Positions 34,715 through 45,379 of a DNA stretch of 64,000 nucleotides are shown one piece after another (position 1 is the first letter of the stretch; every line of letters begins with the position of its first letter). The stretch comes from Gracilaria domingensis. Taxonomy: Eukaryota > Rhodophyta > Florideophyceae > Gracilariales > Gracilariaceae. The stretch is from assembly GCA_022539475.1 (NCBI GenBank), contig VCMS01000057.1, positions 124,001-188,000 of the forward strand, in the 5' to 3' direction. Under the pieces are notes generated by a model. That model did no database searches. It was not told where the DNA came from and saw nothing but the letters and a program-made list of their open reading frames with translations. Made by a program: the position numbers and the translations under genes.

Positions 34715-35655
34715 TTGTTAAACTTTTTGTTTATCTTTGCCAAAAGTAATTCCAATACCTATCTGTTCGCTGCAAGTGGTAGCATCGCCTTTACAGTAAC
34801 TCATCAACTTGTTTACACTGTCAACTCCAACCCCGAAGACGGAACAGCCCCTCGATCTCCTAAGGAGGCACCATTTAGATCACCGTCATGTGCCCATCAC
34901 GTGCGATCTAACTCTCCTGATCTAAGTGATCAGAAACGATCTTCTCACGTGGCGTCCGGATCGGATAAAGTGACCGCCAGTGAACAAAATCGATCAGCCG
35001 GACCCGCAGCCCCCAAAGTGGCATCGGCCAATCAGAAGTCGTAAACATCCATTGAAGAAGTGCCAAGTGAAACCAAAAAAGCTGTCCAAAAAGTACTTTT
35101 AAGGGTGAGTTTTGGGCGGAATCCGGATATGACAGGTTTATATTGTCGGCCAATCAGAGCGTGCCAATTGCAACTCAGATATCACCGAATTCGGGCAAAT
35201 CTGGAACAAATTCCGAATGCTCATCATCGGCTCAGATTGTGCAATGAAGCAGGCTACCGAACCCCATTCGGCAGCTGACGTCACTGGCTTTAATTAAAGC
35301 TGACAGTGACGTGGAACGCTTTCGCCGGATTACGACCTGTCATTTGGGTGATATCAGTGACTAGTGACGACGTGTCACCGTGTCGAACCGGGACATTGCT
35401 GTACTCGGTCGTAATTATCGTCCAGATACGAAGGAACCTCTTCTGGCGGGACATCGTTGTCAAGTACGCAACCGCACCGAAACGGTTCTTACGGAGGTTC
35501 TGAGGGCCAGGTCCAAGGGAGAAGCAGCACACCGCCGTGCATTGCCCATTTCTGGTCCTGGGACTAATATCGGTCCGAAATCAAGGCAGTGGTGCCACAT
35601 CTGTGAGGCACCAAAGAAGCCTACTATTTCGTGGGTGGACCATAATTCCCAGTGA
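34715..35655 (+). pseudogene. Possible gag-like relic with in-frame TAA
   Basis: One frame runs from 34715 through TAA at 35042-35044 to a stop at 35278. The first part is Ser/Pro/Ala-rich (AAPKVASANQKS) and the second more helical (SIEEVPSETKKAVQKVLLR, then RIRANLEQIPNAHHRLRL). A further frame at 35380-35655 continues with VLTEVLRARSKGEAAHRRA and a CHIC pair near the end. The order (Ser/Pro-rich, helical, then a Cys pair) is reminiscent of a Gag protein behind an LTR-like leader, but no zinc knuckle is complete. Low confidence. Confidence 0.25.
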
Positions 35656-35663
35656 AGTAAAAT

Positions 35664-36045
35664 GATGCGTAAAAGATGTGCAATAGATGCCCCAATTTAC
35701 GGAGTTATTTGGTGATAATGGGATACATGTTTGATGCGCAGCTGATGTGCTTTAGATGCTCATAGGATGTGCACTAAGGACGTGCGTTAGATGCACAAAA
35801 GATACCCTTCAAATACACATTGGATATCCAATAATATATCTCATGGATGCGCGGAGTACAACGTGACGCGTTACAAAAAGATGCGTGGTAGATGATCAAT
35901 TGATGCCTATTGGATACATTCGGACAGCCAATGGGATCGGTTGTAACTGATGCACAGTAGATAATCAATTGATGTCTACTGGATACATTGGGCCAGCCAA
36001 TGGCATGGGTTAAAATTGACGTGTTCTACATGCCCCAATGACGCC
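35664..36045. repeat. 11-bp-phased GATG array C with a 69-bp duplication
   Basis: This is the clearest of the three arrays. GATG/GATA words start at 35664, 35675, 35686; 35722, 35733, 35744, 35755, 35766; 35790, 35801, (AATA at 35812), 35823; 35880, 35891, 35902, 35913; and 35949, 35960, 35971, 35982. Every step inside a run is exactly 11 bp. Typical units read GATGTGCNNTA or GATGCNCNNNN. On top of this, about 50 bp beginning near 35889 recur near 35958 (69-bp offset, including TCAATTGATG and GCCAGCCAATGG with different neighbours). The array ends about 200 bp before the 3' end of the transposase relic. Confidence 0.85.
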
Positions 36046-36244
36046 CAAATTATAGCGTGAGATTTACTTATGGTGCATTACAATAGATGCACGAATGGTC
36101 ATTGTCATCGCATAGGCTACTATAGCCTTCCCTTCAGCTTCATTCCTATCGGGCTTCTCAGTTCCGGCTGAAACGGATCCATGAAGTGCCTACGGCCGTC
36201 ATGGTCTAGGAATCCAATGAGCCGGTTCACACATGCAACATCTT

Positions 36245-39227
36245 CTACGGCCTTCTCTTATATCTGAGAGATCCTCCGCGAGCACCTTTGTCAAGGCGTA
36301 CGGATGGAAGGCCGGTCAAGTTGTTAACTGCGAGTCCATACTGCCAATCAACTCTGACCACAGAGATCTTCTTCCAATGCTTCACTTGCTCCCCGGGCCC
36401 CCTGAGCTGCACTGCGATTTCCCAGATCTCATTAACACAACCGTAATAAACAGAGCAGGTACTCTGATTTTCAGCCGCAGCGGCATCTTCGCCCTCGGAA
36501 AAATGAGCCGCTAGCCAGCACCTTTGCCTCGCCCTGTACGCTCTATGCTGCTCTCGTTTTCGCACTTCAGCCAGCGTCTCAATCTTGAAGCTTTTGTTCT
36601 CCAATCGTATCTCAGCATTCCGAAAGGTTTTGAGGCTTTTCAGCTCAATATCGTACGCCGTAATTGGAAGAATGCCATATGCAAAGGCCAATGCTTGCGA
36701 ACGTTTACCCATGACTCCTCCTCTTCCAGAAAGATTCACGTTCATCTGCTCACCATGACAGCCTTCTGTGTCCCACTCGTCATCAACGTCGTCGTTTTCG
36801 TTACCTTCTCGACCTGATTTGTCTATGACCATATCTGGTTTTGTGTCTTTGCACTTCGGTATGGCCATGCCACCGTTGAGAAGTGTAAGAGAGAATAACT
36901 TCATGCTCTTGTGATAAAGATTTGACTCCAGACGAACACGTGACTGGACCATGTCTGATACTTCCCCGGCGACTCTCTCCGTGATAAACTGTGACACATT
37001 ACATAAAGGACACATTCAAGCATCATTCTGGGAAAGTGAAGGATTGCGTGAGTTGTAGGAGTAAAGCAGGATCGGTGACCTTGAAGACCATTGAAACAAT
37101 CGTCAAACAGCTCATATAACTGTTGTATCATGTTCTCCAACCTTGTAGCATCAGACTTTGCGAGCGAAGTTGCGGAAATGACGTGAGTCACATCTGATGT
37201 CATGGCCCAAAGTTTCGTCATCTTCCACGGCACACCACCTGCACTGAATACCACTGGTCCGAAAAAGAGCGCGAGGCCCTTGAAATTCTCAGCCTTATAC
37301 GCCCCCAAGTGTTGAAAGGATTGTGGCGGCCTACCCCACTCTGACAGAATACCAAACGTGTCATTTTCCAGTGATATGTTGATTTGGTCAAGAACTGCTC
37401 CGGAGATGGACACACTAGGGCTCTGACTGCTGTATGTTGGATGAGTACCGATACACAATGCCCATAAGTGCTTCACCCAGCCAAGGAGCCACTGGTGCAT
37501 TGCATCATATGGAGAACCTTTCATAACATCCAAAGATAGCTTTGCAATGTAGGGCTTTCTCTTGATGCCGTTCTTCTTCATAATGTCTTCGACTGCAGAG
37601 TTATTGGTGCCACGACTGGCTTGGCGAAGCTGCATCCATACTTGACTTATCTGATGCTGGGTTCTAACTCCCACGCACTCTCGTTCAATGATTTCACTCT
37701 TACCATTGACCATAATTCCTCTCCTTGGAAGCCTTCGTTCTCTCTCCTCAAATACTGGCGTCATGTACAGTTTTCGAACTGATCCACTTACTCTGTTGGA
37801 CTTCTTGTGATACTTTTGGCATCCATGAAGCGCAGTGTGGCCCTTAAAGCCAAGCAGTTTGCTTGCCGCCGGCCAGTCCGCGGTTAAAAATACCACGAAC
37901 GCATATAACGTCCGCTTTGCCCCATCCGCGCACTGCACCGGTATTTCTCTCTCTAACAATATCACATCGTCAATAATGGGCTTTAGAAAGGAATCAAAAG
38001 CTTCACTGTCGTGAGAGCCAGGACCGAAGGCCGTCGGTAGCGCATTACATGCTTTGAATCGTTGTTCTGGTTGTATGTTGTGAATGACAAAAATTAATGG
38101 CAACACTGACCTGTTGCTTAAACCACTTCTGAAGAGTTCAATTCCATCGGAAGAGAAGTTAAGAAACACAACCATGTCTGATTCAGTTCGCCAGAATCTC
38201 ATCTTTTCTCCATAAGTGCCACGAAAGTACGAACTTTCGTAATAATCAGAAATAGTGTGCGGTGTTGGGCCCATACTGCTCTTCTGTGGAGCTCAAAACC
38301 TGTTCACGAGAGCATTGAAGCTTTCCGACTCTCCGCGTAAAGCGATGAGCTGCTCAGAGACATAAATGTAGCAGAAACGGTTGCCTTGCATGACGCTTTC
38401 TGAACATGAGCCACTAGAACACACAACCGTTGACCTTCTCTCCGTGGTTCTAGAGACACAAGCATGGCCGAAACGACACATCAGTCCATGTCGCTTCGTC
38501 GTTAAAGAACGTTTCCACAAATAATTCATAAGGATTTCGTAACTGTACCTTGAGCGAACTACATCCGTTCGAAGCAGAGCGGTAATGTGTCTCTGTGATA
38601 ACCCCCCTAACTCACAAACTTGCAGCACCTCCAAAATTCGCCTAGCCTCAGTCTCTTTCGCATCCAGTACTTCTTGAGTGGCTGCTTCGGAAGAACAAGT
38701 ACTGTTTGCGAAGTCAAATCTGCGTACAGCTCATTTGTCTCCACCAAATCCTGGTACAGTGCTAATTCGTCGCTCGCTACTTTCTGATGTACAACTGGTG
38801 ATGCTGACATATGGGCGTCATCTGCACTTGGGATTGTATCCATTTGAACTGACTGTTCTGTTTCTCTTCGTAAGGGATCGATCTAATGCAAGCTGTCTTC
38901 GCAACGCAGTAAGGAACGGGATGTATGAAGTGATTCAAGACCGCGAGATGAATGCTCAATTCTGTCTACTTGAAGATTTCCTGTCTGAACGTGACGAAGA
39001 CTAGCAGATGGAGGACCGCGACGCCTTCGTTTCGTCGGAGGTTGATCAGTTACATGCATCGAGCTGCTGCTTTCGTTGTAAATAGATTGACAAAGATCTG
39101 CAGTGTAATCGGGAGACACATTGACAGGCAGTGGTTCGTTTGATGCGCAGCATACTGCGTCTTGATCTTCATTTCGTTCAGCAGCAAGCGCTAGCGCTCT
39201 GGTCAAAATCTGGTTTCTTCGACGCAT
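36245..39227 (-). pseudogene. Tnp2-type (EnSpm/CACTA-like) transposase, copy 1, decayed
   Basis: A transposase gene read leftward from ATG at 39227 (MRRRNQILTRALALAAER, followed by a KRRRR nuclear-signal-like run). A Cys-containing region (MCRFGHACVSRTTER) follows. The core spans 38274-37010: FLNFSSDGIELFRSG (SSDG carries the first catalytic-type Asp), a PGS-HDSEAFDSFLKPII segment, FLTADWPAASKLLGF, then PYDAMHQWLLGWVKHLWAL. These match the Tnp2 transposase domain order. The C-terminal part to 36245 is acidic then basic and ends in SFKIETLAEVRKREQ. Damage: TAG at 38883-38885, a frame change near 38620, TGA at 38293-38295, and another frame change near 37010. A weaker paralogue is at 54360-56571. 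Array C lies just downstream and a divergent companion ORF upstream. Confidence 0.85.
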
Positions 39228-39624
39228 GACAAAGAACTTACCTCTGTTCCTAAATGTCGGTGCGACGTAGTTGCTGAAATGTTCCGTAATCTGTGAAATT
39301 TGATAATGCACTGAGTTATTCTGACTTGCTTTCACAATTGGCAGAAGTTGGAGATGTTAGGGAAATCATGCCATTGCGCCGACAAGGTATCTTTATTTCT
39401 TCGCTCGCTTCGCAAAGTTTCCTGCCCTTTTGATGCGAAGCGAAACTGTAATCTACTTGGGCGTACAACCTGGTTAAGAGGGCCATGGATCATTTCATGT
39501 GGTTCTTCTGTCCTGCTCTTCTCCTTCTCTATTCTTTTCTTGCAGTACAACACCTTGTTCCCCTTTTCCAAGTCACAAGGGAGAGGTAAAACTTACGTCT
39601 TTTCTATAACGTCTTCAAACGATC
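39228..39624. promoter_or_regulatory. Shared intergenic region between divergent transposon ORFs
   Basis: About 400 bp separate the transposase start (39227, minus) and the companion ORF start (39625, plus). The minus side contains a consensus-like GTAAGTT directly before the ATG region (39236-39242), so a 5' exon on that side is possible. No TATA box was identified with confidence. Confidence 0.35.
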
Positions 39625-40471
39625 ATGTCTGAGTCTGAACGTCTCGCTGAGCCGCAGTCAGCGACTGAAATGGCTACGGAAGTATCGTAAGCATACCTAC
39701 CAGGTGTGAGTCGAGGCGTAAGGATAAGCATGGATCTGGAGGTAAAGGGTCACAGTATCGCATGCGGCATATTTTCAATGTCGAGATGGCTGCTCTTGAG
39801 AACCGTGGTTATGAGAACAACAATCCAATAACTGCAGAGTTTGTATTCTCCGTTCTACGAAGTATTCAAGACTACGTCTACGATGTTCGCAAAGTCAAAG
39901 ATGATGGCAGTGTCACCTATCGATCGCTTCAGAAAAACCATCCAACTGTTGTTATGGAGCTTCACGCTAAGATAGAGAACCATTATACTATCCTCAAGCT
40001 TGCTGAAGGCCAATGGGCTCTGAATCTTCTCATTCAAAGGCATTCAGGCGTGATCGAAAGTACAAGAGCTAAACAGCTCTTCAAACTCATGGAAGTGGGA
40101 CTGTTCCATGCAGTACTGAAGCTGTGATAGCGCCGGAGACTTTCGAGTATAGCAGGAACGATACTGTTCCCAATATAGATGCTGGTGAATGTGCACACTC
40201 TGTCATTGGTACTCATCAACCAGTGCAATCTGGTGATGCAGCTGTTCTTGAAAATGACGAGAACAATGTCAATGGTAATTCTTGTGGTGCTGATAACAGT
40301 CGCAACGACTCTGGCGGAGGGAGGAACCCAACTACGACTGTTACTCAGGAAGAGGTTGATGGAAGCTCTTCTGCCACCATGAGTAACGGGGCGAATTCAA
40401 TTGGAAGAAAGAGAACCTTAGTGATTCGTCGAAATGATATCCGTTCAACCAAGCGTGTGTGCCGTGTTTAA
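39625..40471 (+). pseudogene. Companion ORF of transposase copy 1
   Basis: Pieces in plus-strand order make a protein of about 280 residues. MSESERLAEPQSATEMATEV begins at 39625. After a frame change near 39690 comes RCESRRKDKHGSGGKGSQYR, then MRHIFNVEMAALENRGYEN from 39762, and a helical central region with YDVRKVKDDGSVTYRSLQK and HAKIENHYTILKLAEGQWA. After a second frame change near 40124 comes an acidic Asn/Ser-rich tail ending in a basic RKRTLVIRRNDIRSTKR. The basic N-terminus, helical middle and basic tail suggest a DNA-binding accessory protein, comparable in role to TnpA of En/Spm, but no homology is claimed. Divergent placement next to the transposase supports membership of the same element. 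Confidence 0.45.
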
Positions 40472-40479
40472 GTCATTAA

Positions 40480-42170
40480 GGACAAGTTCAAACTCTACCT
40501 CTTGCCGTATAGTTTGAATCCCATTGTGTGTGTAGGTTTGTGCTTCTAATTCTATTGTGTGGGTTTTAGTGCATATCTTTCATGTTCCCCGATGGGTTCT
40601 ATAATTCTTTATCATGTTATCTATGGCTTCGAATGCAAGAAAGCATTACAGGCTTCGATTTGTAGCCTTGATTTTTGTGGGATTTCAAAAGACCATATAA
40701 CCAGTCTAGCATAATAGGCTAGAAAACTTTGATACGCCAACGACCACACAGAGCCGTTCAAGCCCCCCCACTGCTACATCTGAAGCAACTCTTACACTCC
40801 CACCCACCGCTACCTACCAACCAAAACTCTCTCCATAGATCACAAGATTGGTAACGCTATGTGCTCTATGTGGCCAGTCGTCTGCCACACTCGCGCCGCT
40901 ATCTCCCGTCATATGTGGCGATACTAAGTGGATCCCGCAGCCTTTGTAGACAATGCCCTGCTTTCTTCAGGTGCAACTGTCGTACAAGTTTTGAGGATGG
41001 TGATGACTTTGGCCAGCTGCACTGAGACAAATTGGAGCGGCTATAGTTGGGCCAGTCGGTTTGAAATTTGTGGAGCAGATAACAGGCTGTCACCATCAAC
41101 AGCCCATGCTTTTTCACTCTTGATACACCGTGGCATCCTGCCCATTCAAAGTTTCCATATTAAAGGCACAGAACCTTTGTAGATACGTGTTGCAAAATCC
41201 CTATAGCTAGCGTGGGAGGTCGACGGCGGCTGCGACTCGGACCTCTCTTAGCCAGCAGCCGCGGCACTTGGCTTGGGGTGGGTTGGAACATGTAGCATGC
41301 CAATGAAGTGCACTATGCGATGAGGCAGTCACGGAACGCATGTGATGTAGCTGGCTGCCTATAATAGCCCAGCGGCGCACCCAGGGGTGAGAGCACAGTG
41401 CAAGAGCGCGAGCGACGCGAAGGCAGTGCAACATCAGGGTGCCGCCGCGTGTTGCGCACAGTCCGACATCGCGCTTTCTTGCTTTAAAGCCCGCATCATA
41501 ACTGGCGCCACCCAGGCGGCAAATGCGCCGTGGGAGCGGAAAGGCAGACCGCCTCTTGCACCCCGCCTCGCAAGACAGTGCCGTCGCAACGCGCGCATGA
41601 CACGTTCCGCAAGATCAATGAATCAGATATCGCTTTAGGTCAACGCTCCGGCCTTTTAATCTGCTAAAAGCTGTTCTTCAAAAATCGCCAGCCCCGTTCG
41701 TCGCGAATTCCTGCCCGCTCACCCGCTGCATCCTGTCCACCACTTCACTTGGAGCGTTATGCTTGGAGAGCTGCACAGGAACTCATGATACCAGTTTGTA
41801 GTCGAAAAAGAATAGCATTCACGCGCATCTGCCCGTGGATGCTATGGATAATGTATATTTACATGAAAGAAAAATGAACGTGGTTTGTACACATTATACG
41901 ATATTATCTTCATGTAAACAAGTGCTGCTTGCCATAGTTTCGAACACTGCTTGCTTCAAAATATACGAATTAGGCGATGCTTTGTTGTCATGTCGCAGAG
42001 GAACGGCATGTCTTGGTAGTCGCAGATTCCGGCCAGTCTGCTGCATCAAATCTTCTGCATACCGCGAATCGGATCTCTGTCTCCTTGACACCAAGCTGAT
42101 CGAGTGAGCGAATGAGGTTTGCGCAAATCTTTGAACGGGAGCTTCCAAAGCCCCTGGTTTGAATCGGACA
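40480..42170. other. Intergenic, partly GC-rich
   Basis: 40.5-40.9 kb is CT-rich with no frame of note. 41.2-41.6 kb is GC-rich with frames open on both strands. Inverted words TTTACATGAA and TTCATGTAAA occur near 41860-41920. No gene or transposon end was identified. Confidence 0.4.
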
Positions 42171-42173
42171 CAT

Positions 42174-43310
42174 TCAAGCCATCGTTGTAGAAAGCCATGT
42201 GGCAGTGACATATGTCTGATCCATTATTGCTTCGGGCTGAAACAGTTTGTGCATGACAGCAGCCTGTGCAGGTGATATCAATGGACTCGGTGCAACATCA
42301 GCATACTTGGAACACAACCGAGAATTTTTCAGAGCCGCTTGCACAACTTAGTGGGCCAACAATAGAAAAGCGACCTGCTTCCTGGTAAACGTCGAAAAAT
42401 CGATATCTTCGTTACCTTCTCCTCCACGTGCAGAGACAGCGTTGTATTGGAACACTGAGTAGTCTTCTGCACGATCGACTTGCTCATCTTCGTCATCAAA
42501 GTCATTAAAATCGTTGTTAGGTAAGGAATTTAGACCACTGACATCAGGCACTTCCGGGTGATCAGATAGCGCAAATAGACTGTGAACTGATTTGATGAAA
42601 GCGGGGTCGTGATCTGTTGACACCGTTTTAGAGCTGCCGCTACTACTATCACGCTCTCACGAACTACTTCGAGTGTCAAACTCTTGGTATCGTGGTTGTT
42701 GTGGACGGAGAAGCGATCGCTTGAACGTAGCTTTTCTTTCGGAGTCCTTTCTTATGAGTCTGGCGAGTCCTCTTCTCAGAAGGCTGGGTTCAGAATGCAA
42801 AAAGCTGTCGTTGTCAAGTAGTAGTTGCTCTGGGTTTGAGTCGTTACCATCGTCCGGATGGTTCACGCTTGTCGCACGAAGGCGAGGAGAGCTAGATGAT
42901 TTAAAATCAACACCAGAACCATATTCTGGAAAGCGGAACCTGTCAGCCCTCCGCGAACGTCGAGTTAGTACTGGCTCCAGGTGAGGTCGGACTGAGAATT
43001 GATGACTTTGATGATCTGTGAGCGTCATAGTTGAGGAAGCTGGTGATTTTGCTGTGCAATCGAGAAGCGCATAGGCACGCTGCATGGCCTGCAGCTTTGG
43101 AACGTTCATACAGATGGACAGTTGGCTATCAAGGGCGCCAAAGCGATTGGCCAAAAACGCAGCATGTGCAGTGAGCACCGAATTCTCTGAGGAACGTGCC
43201 AAAATGTAGCACGCGAGATTCTTAATGGCAATTGACAAGGTATCTGAGTCGCACAGCAAAATAGAATCAATGAGATAGATAAACGAGGAACGATGAGAGT
43301 GCGATCGCAT
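42174..43310 (-). pseudogene. Unknown gene with two in-frame stops, divergent from uS7m
   Basis: From ATG at 43310 one frame continues to the TGA at 42174, broken only by TGA at 42657-42659 and TAA at 42348-42350. The N-terminal ~85 residues form a helical, conserved-looking domain (IDSILLCDSDTLSIAIKNL, ARSSENSVLTAHAAFLANRF, SICMNVPKLQAMQRAYALL). Next comes a Ser/Arg-rich linker, then an acidic block NNDFNDFDDEDEQVDRAED. After the TAA there is again protein-like sequence (CSKYADVAPSPLISPAQAAV). The total is about 378 codons. The helical N-terminus hints at an ARM/ENTH-like adaptor fold, but no family is recognised. It is divergently arranged with uS7m, sharing about 400 bp. Confidence 0.5.
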
Positions 43311-43709
43311 GGAGAGAAGATATTCGGGAACAAAGCCCCCCTGTGAACAGTGGTTCGGGGCAATGTAGGTACCTCAGATTGCCAATATGTCCTCCAATGT
43401 TGACTAAAGGTGCCAAAAAATGTCCGAGAAATGGGCTTGTGGCCAGACTTAATTTTTTGTTGTTGTTTAATTGGGACAGAATTTGACCGCTCCGAGGTAT
43501 TCGGATTTTTCGTGGCCGGTATATAGCCAGAAGGGCAGCCGGTTTTGTGCGGATATTCTCGACTGCGAAGTTAGCACATTGGTGTCTGTATTAGGGGACT
43601 TTGGGGATTGAATCGAGACCTACCCTTGTAAACAGTTTTCTTTCCTAGGCTCTCACGCGATCGCATACGTACAGGGATATTTGCTATTAAGAGGATTCTG
43701 TCGAGATAT

Positions 43710-44169
43710 ATGGCGCTCCATCTCTCCGATACAATCGTGCACAAACTCGTTCGAGTGATCATGAAAGATGGCAGAAAGCACGCCGTCTTACGGATTGTCA
43801 ATGATGCGTTTCACATTCTTCGCACGCAACAAAGTGTTGGATCTCCCGTTGCTCTTTTGCATCGAGCGGTAACTACTGCCGCTCCCGTGGTTGAAACGAG
43901 CCGGTACAAGGCTGGCGGTAGAGCTTTGCAGGTCCCGATGCCATTCGGCCCAAAGCTGTCTCAAAGTCTTGCCATGCGTTTTAAAAGGTACGTCATACAG
44001 CTATCTTGTGATAATAGCGTCTCATAGATGCTGACGAAAACTTCCTCTCAACAGGGACGCGTTTCGAGAAAGAAAAAAACATGGAGGTGGACTCAAACTG
44101 GCAAACGAACTTGCTGCGCTTGACAAAAGAGAAGAGGATGCTTTTGCTCGCAGAGAAGAGATGCAGTAG
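43710..44169 (+). CDS. Ribosomal protein uS7, mitochondrial type, one intron, early TAG
   Basis: This is small-subunit ribosomal protein uS7, which binds the 3' domain of SSU rRNA and initiates head assembly. Exon 1 (43710-43987) encodes IVHKLVRVIMKDGRKHAV, then LLHRAVTTAAPVVETSRYKA and GGRALQVPMPFGPKLSQS, the diagnostic uS7 segments. A 67-nt GT-AG intron (43988-44054) is inferred because joining restores AMRFKRDAFRERKKHG and LKLANELAALDKREEDAF. The frame meets TAG at 44167, giving 130 residues. Beyond it, RAEASRDFEHFMK (to TAA at 44209) matches the usual uS7 C-terminus, MAEANxAFxHYRW. So the gene lost 13 residues to a nonsense change, or the stop is an error. The N-terminus lacks about 25 residues of bacterial uS7; an upstream exon with a presequence may exist. 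The nuclear location suggests the mitochondrial ribosome. Confidence 0.85.
43988..44054 (+). other. Spliceosomal intron of the uS7 gene (67 nt)
   Basis: It begins GTACGT and ends CTCAACAG after a pyrimidine-rich stretch. Splicing joins AG|G so that both sides stay in frame and recover the uS7 family sequence. Its in-frame stops and non-conserved content exclude it from the coding region. It is the only intron in the window that can be argued from protein similarity. Confidence 0.75.
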
Positions 44170-44214
44170 AGAGCCGAGGCTAGTCGCGACTTTGAACATT
44201 TTATGAAGTAATCT

Positions 44215-44940
44215 TTCCACATCTGAACCACTTGACCATCGCCTCTGCCTGCCGTTCCTATCCACCGTCAAAGAGCTCCGCTCTCTTAAAGTATCTATGG
44301 CATATGTCATTGTCTCCTCTACACCTACCGTTACCTGGGTCTACTGTTTCCTACGCATTGTGTGTTAGCTGTCTGGTACGGATACGAATACGAAAGGGTG
44401 GAAGCCTCATCTTATATCTCTTCATTGTCGCATCCTGGGCTTTGTGAGATCCGCGATTGAGCGACTCATTTCGTGCTTCGGAAATGTATGTCTTTATCTT
44501 TCCTTGTGTAAATGGAGAACGAAATCCATATGGAAGTTTTAGAACAGGTTTCTCTTCACCGCAGGGCCTCTTGACCTCCTGTCTTAATGCAAATAGCCAA
44601 CGTAAGCACACCTGAGAACCCTAGGATCATTTTGTTCTAAGTATATATTTCTTGAGATGAATTCCGGTATAAGGGGAACGGCAATGCCTCTATACACATC
44701 AAGGAGGAAAATTACCTTATGTCGTACCCATACTGTTCTGCTCCATTGAATTCTCGTAATGTTGCACTATGAAACCCTTTACTTTGGAGCTCATGTTCTG
44801 GTACCCAAACTTTTGTCATTTTAGAGATGACTATGTACGATTCCTTCGTAGGATTCGATCTTCACTTGGGCGTCCAGTTTCTCTGAGATCCGTTTCGTAT
44901 CAACACTTCGATATATTCACATAAACGTCTTCGTCATCGC
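44215..44940. other. Intergenic, nothing recognised
   Basis: Only short frames on both strands (for example 44232-44447 plus, 44611-44351 minus) without motifs. Confidence 0.4.
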
Positions 44941-44944
44941 GGTC

Positions 44945-45373
44945 ATGGCCACTCCGTTTATACATTCTAACGAGATACACGTTGATGTTCTTCACGGCTT
45001 CTTGTCTTCTATGGTGGTCTCCGGTCTGAATGTCTCACTGTGGTTCTTGACTTTCTCGGCGGTCTCCGTTTCTTGCACGCCTTTGAATCAGCAATTGCGG
45101 ATCACTCTATGAGTATCGCTCTTGGTTTCTCTGAATTTTTTTCGACGCCTTCGTCCAGTGAGCTCAAGATTTACGACCCGACGGCGCTGCAAGTCTTGTA
45201 GATGGCGAGATAACTGTCTCGTGGACGCCTTTTACGGCGAAGACAACGTATTTTTATCTGTCTCCAAAACGGACAGCAAAAAGGAGTTTCTCTATCGTTC
45301 CCCGATCTGCATCGATGTCGTTTGTATGCCAGACCACTTATGGCTGCTCTTTCCGACATTGATGAATGCCTAG
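44945..45373 (+). pseudogene. Unknown coding relic with three frames
   Basis: Starting from ATG at 44945, consecutive frames give MATPFIHSNEIHVDVLHGFL, then ECLTVVLDFLGGLRFLHAFE and IALGFSEFFSTPSSSELKIY, then LVDGEITVSWTPFTAKTTYF. Each piece is strongly protein-like and they follow without overlap, so one gene with two or more frameshifts is likely. The beta-rich, hydrophobic pattern was compared in mind with sliding-clamp-type proteins (Rad9/Hus1/Rad1), but there is no convincing match. Function unknown. Confidence 0.35.
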
Positions 45374-45379
45374 AGCCTT

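Noticed and set aside
44945..45373. Sliding-clamp (Rad9/Hus1-like) protein
   Set aside because: The beta-rich pieces gave a passing resemblance but no diagnostic residues could be matched. Left as unknown.
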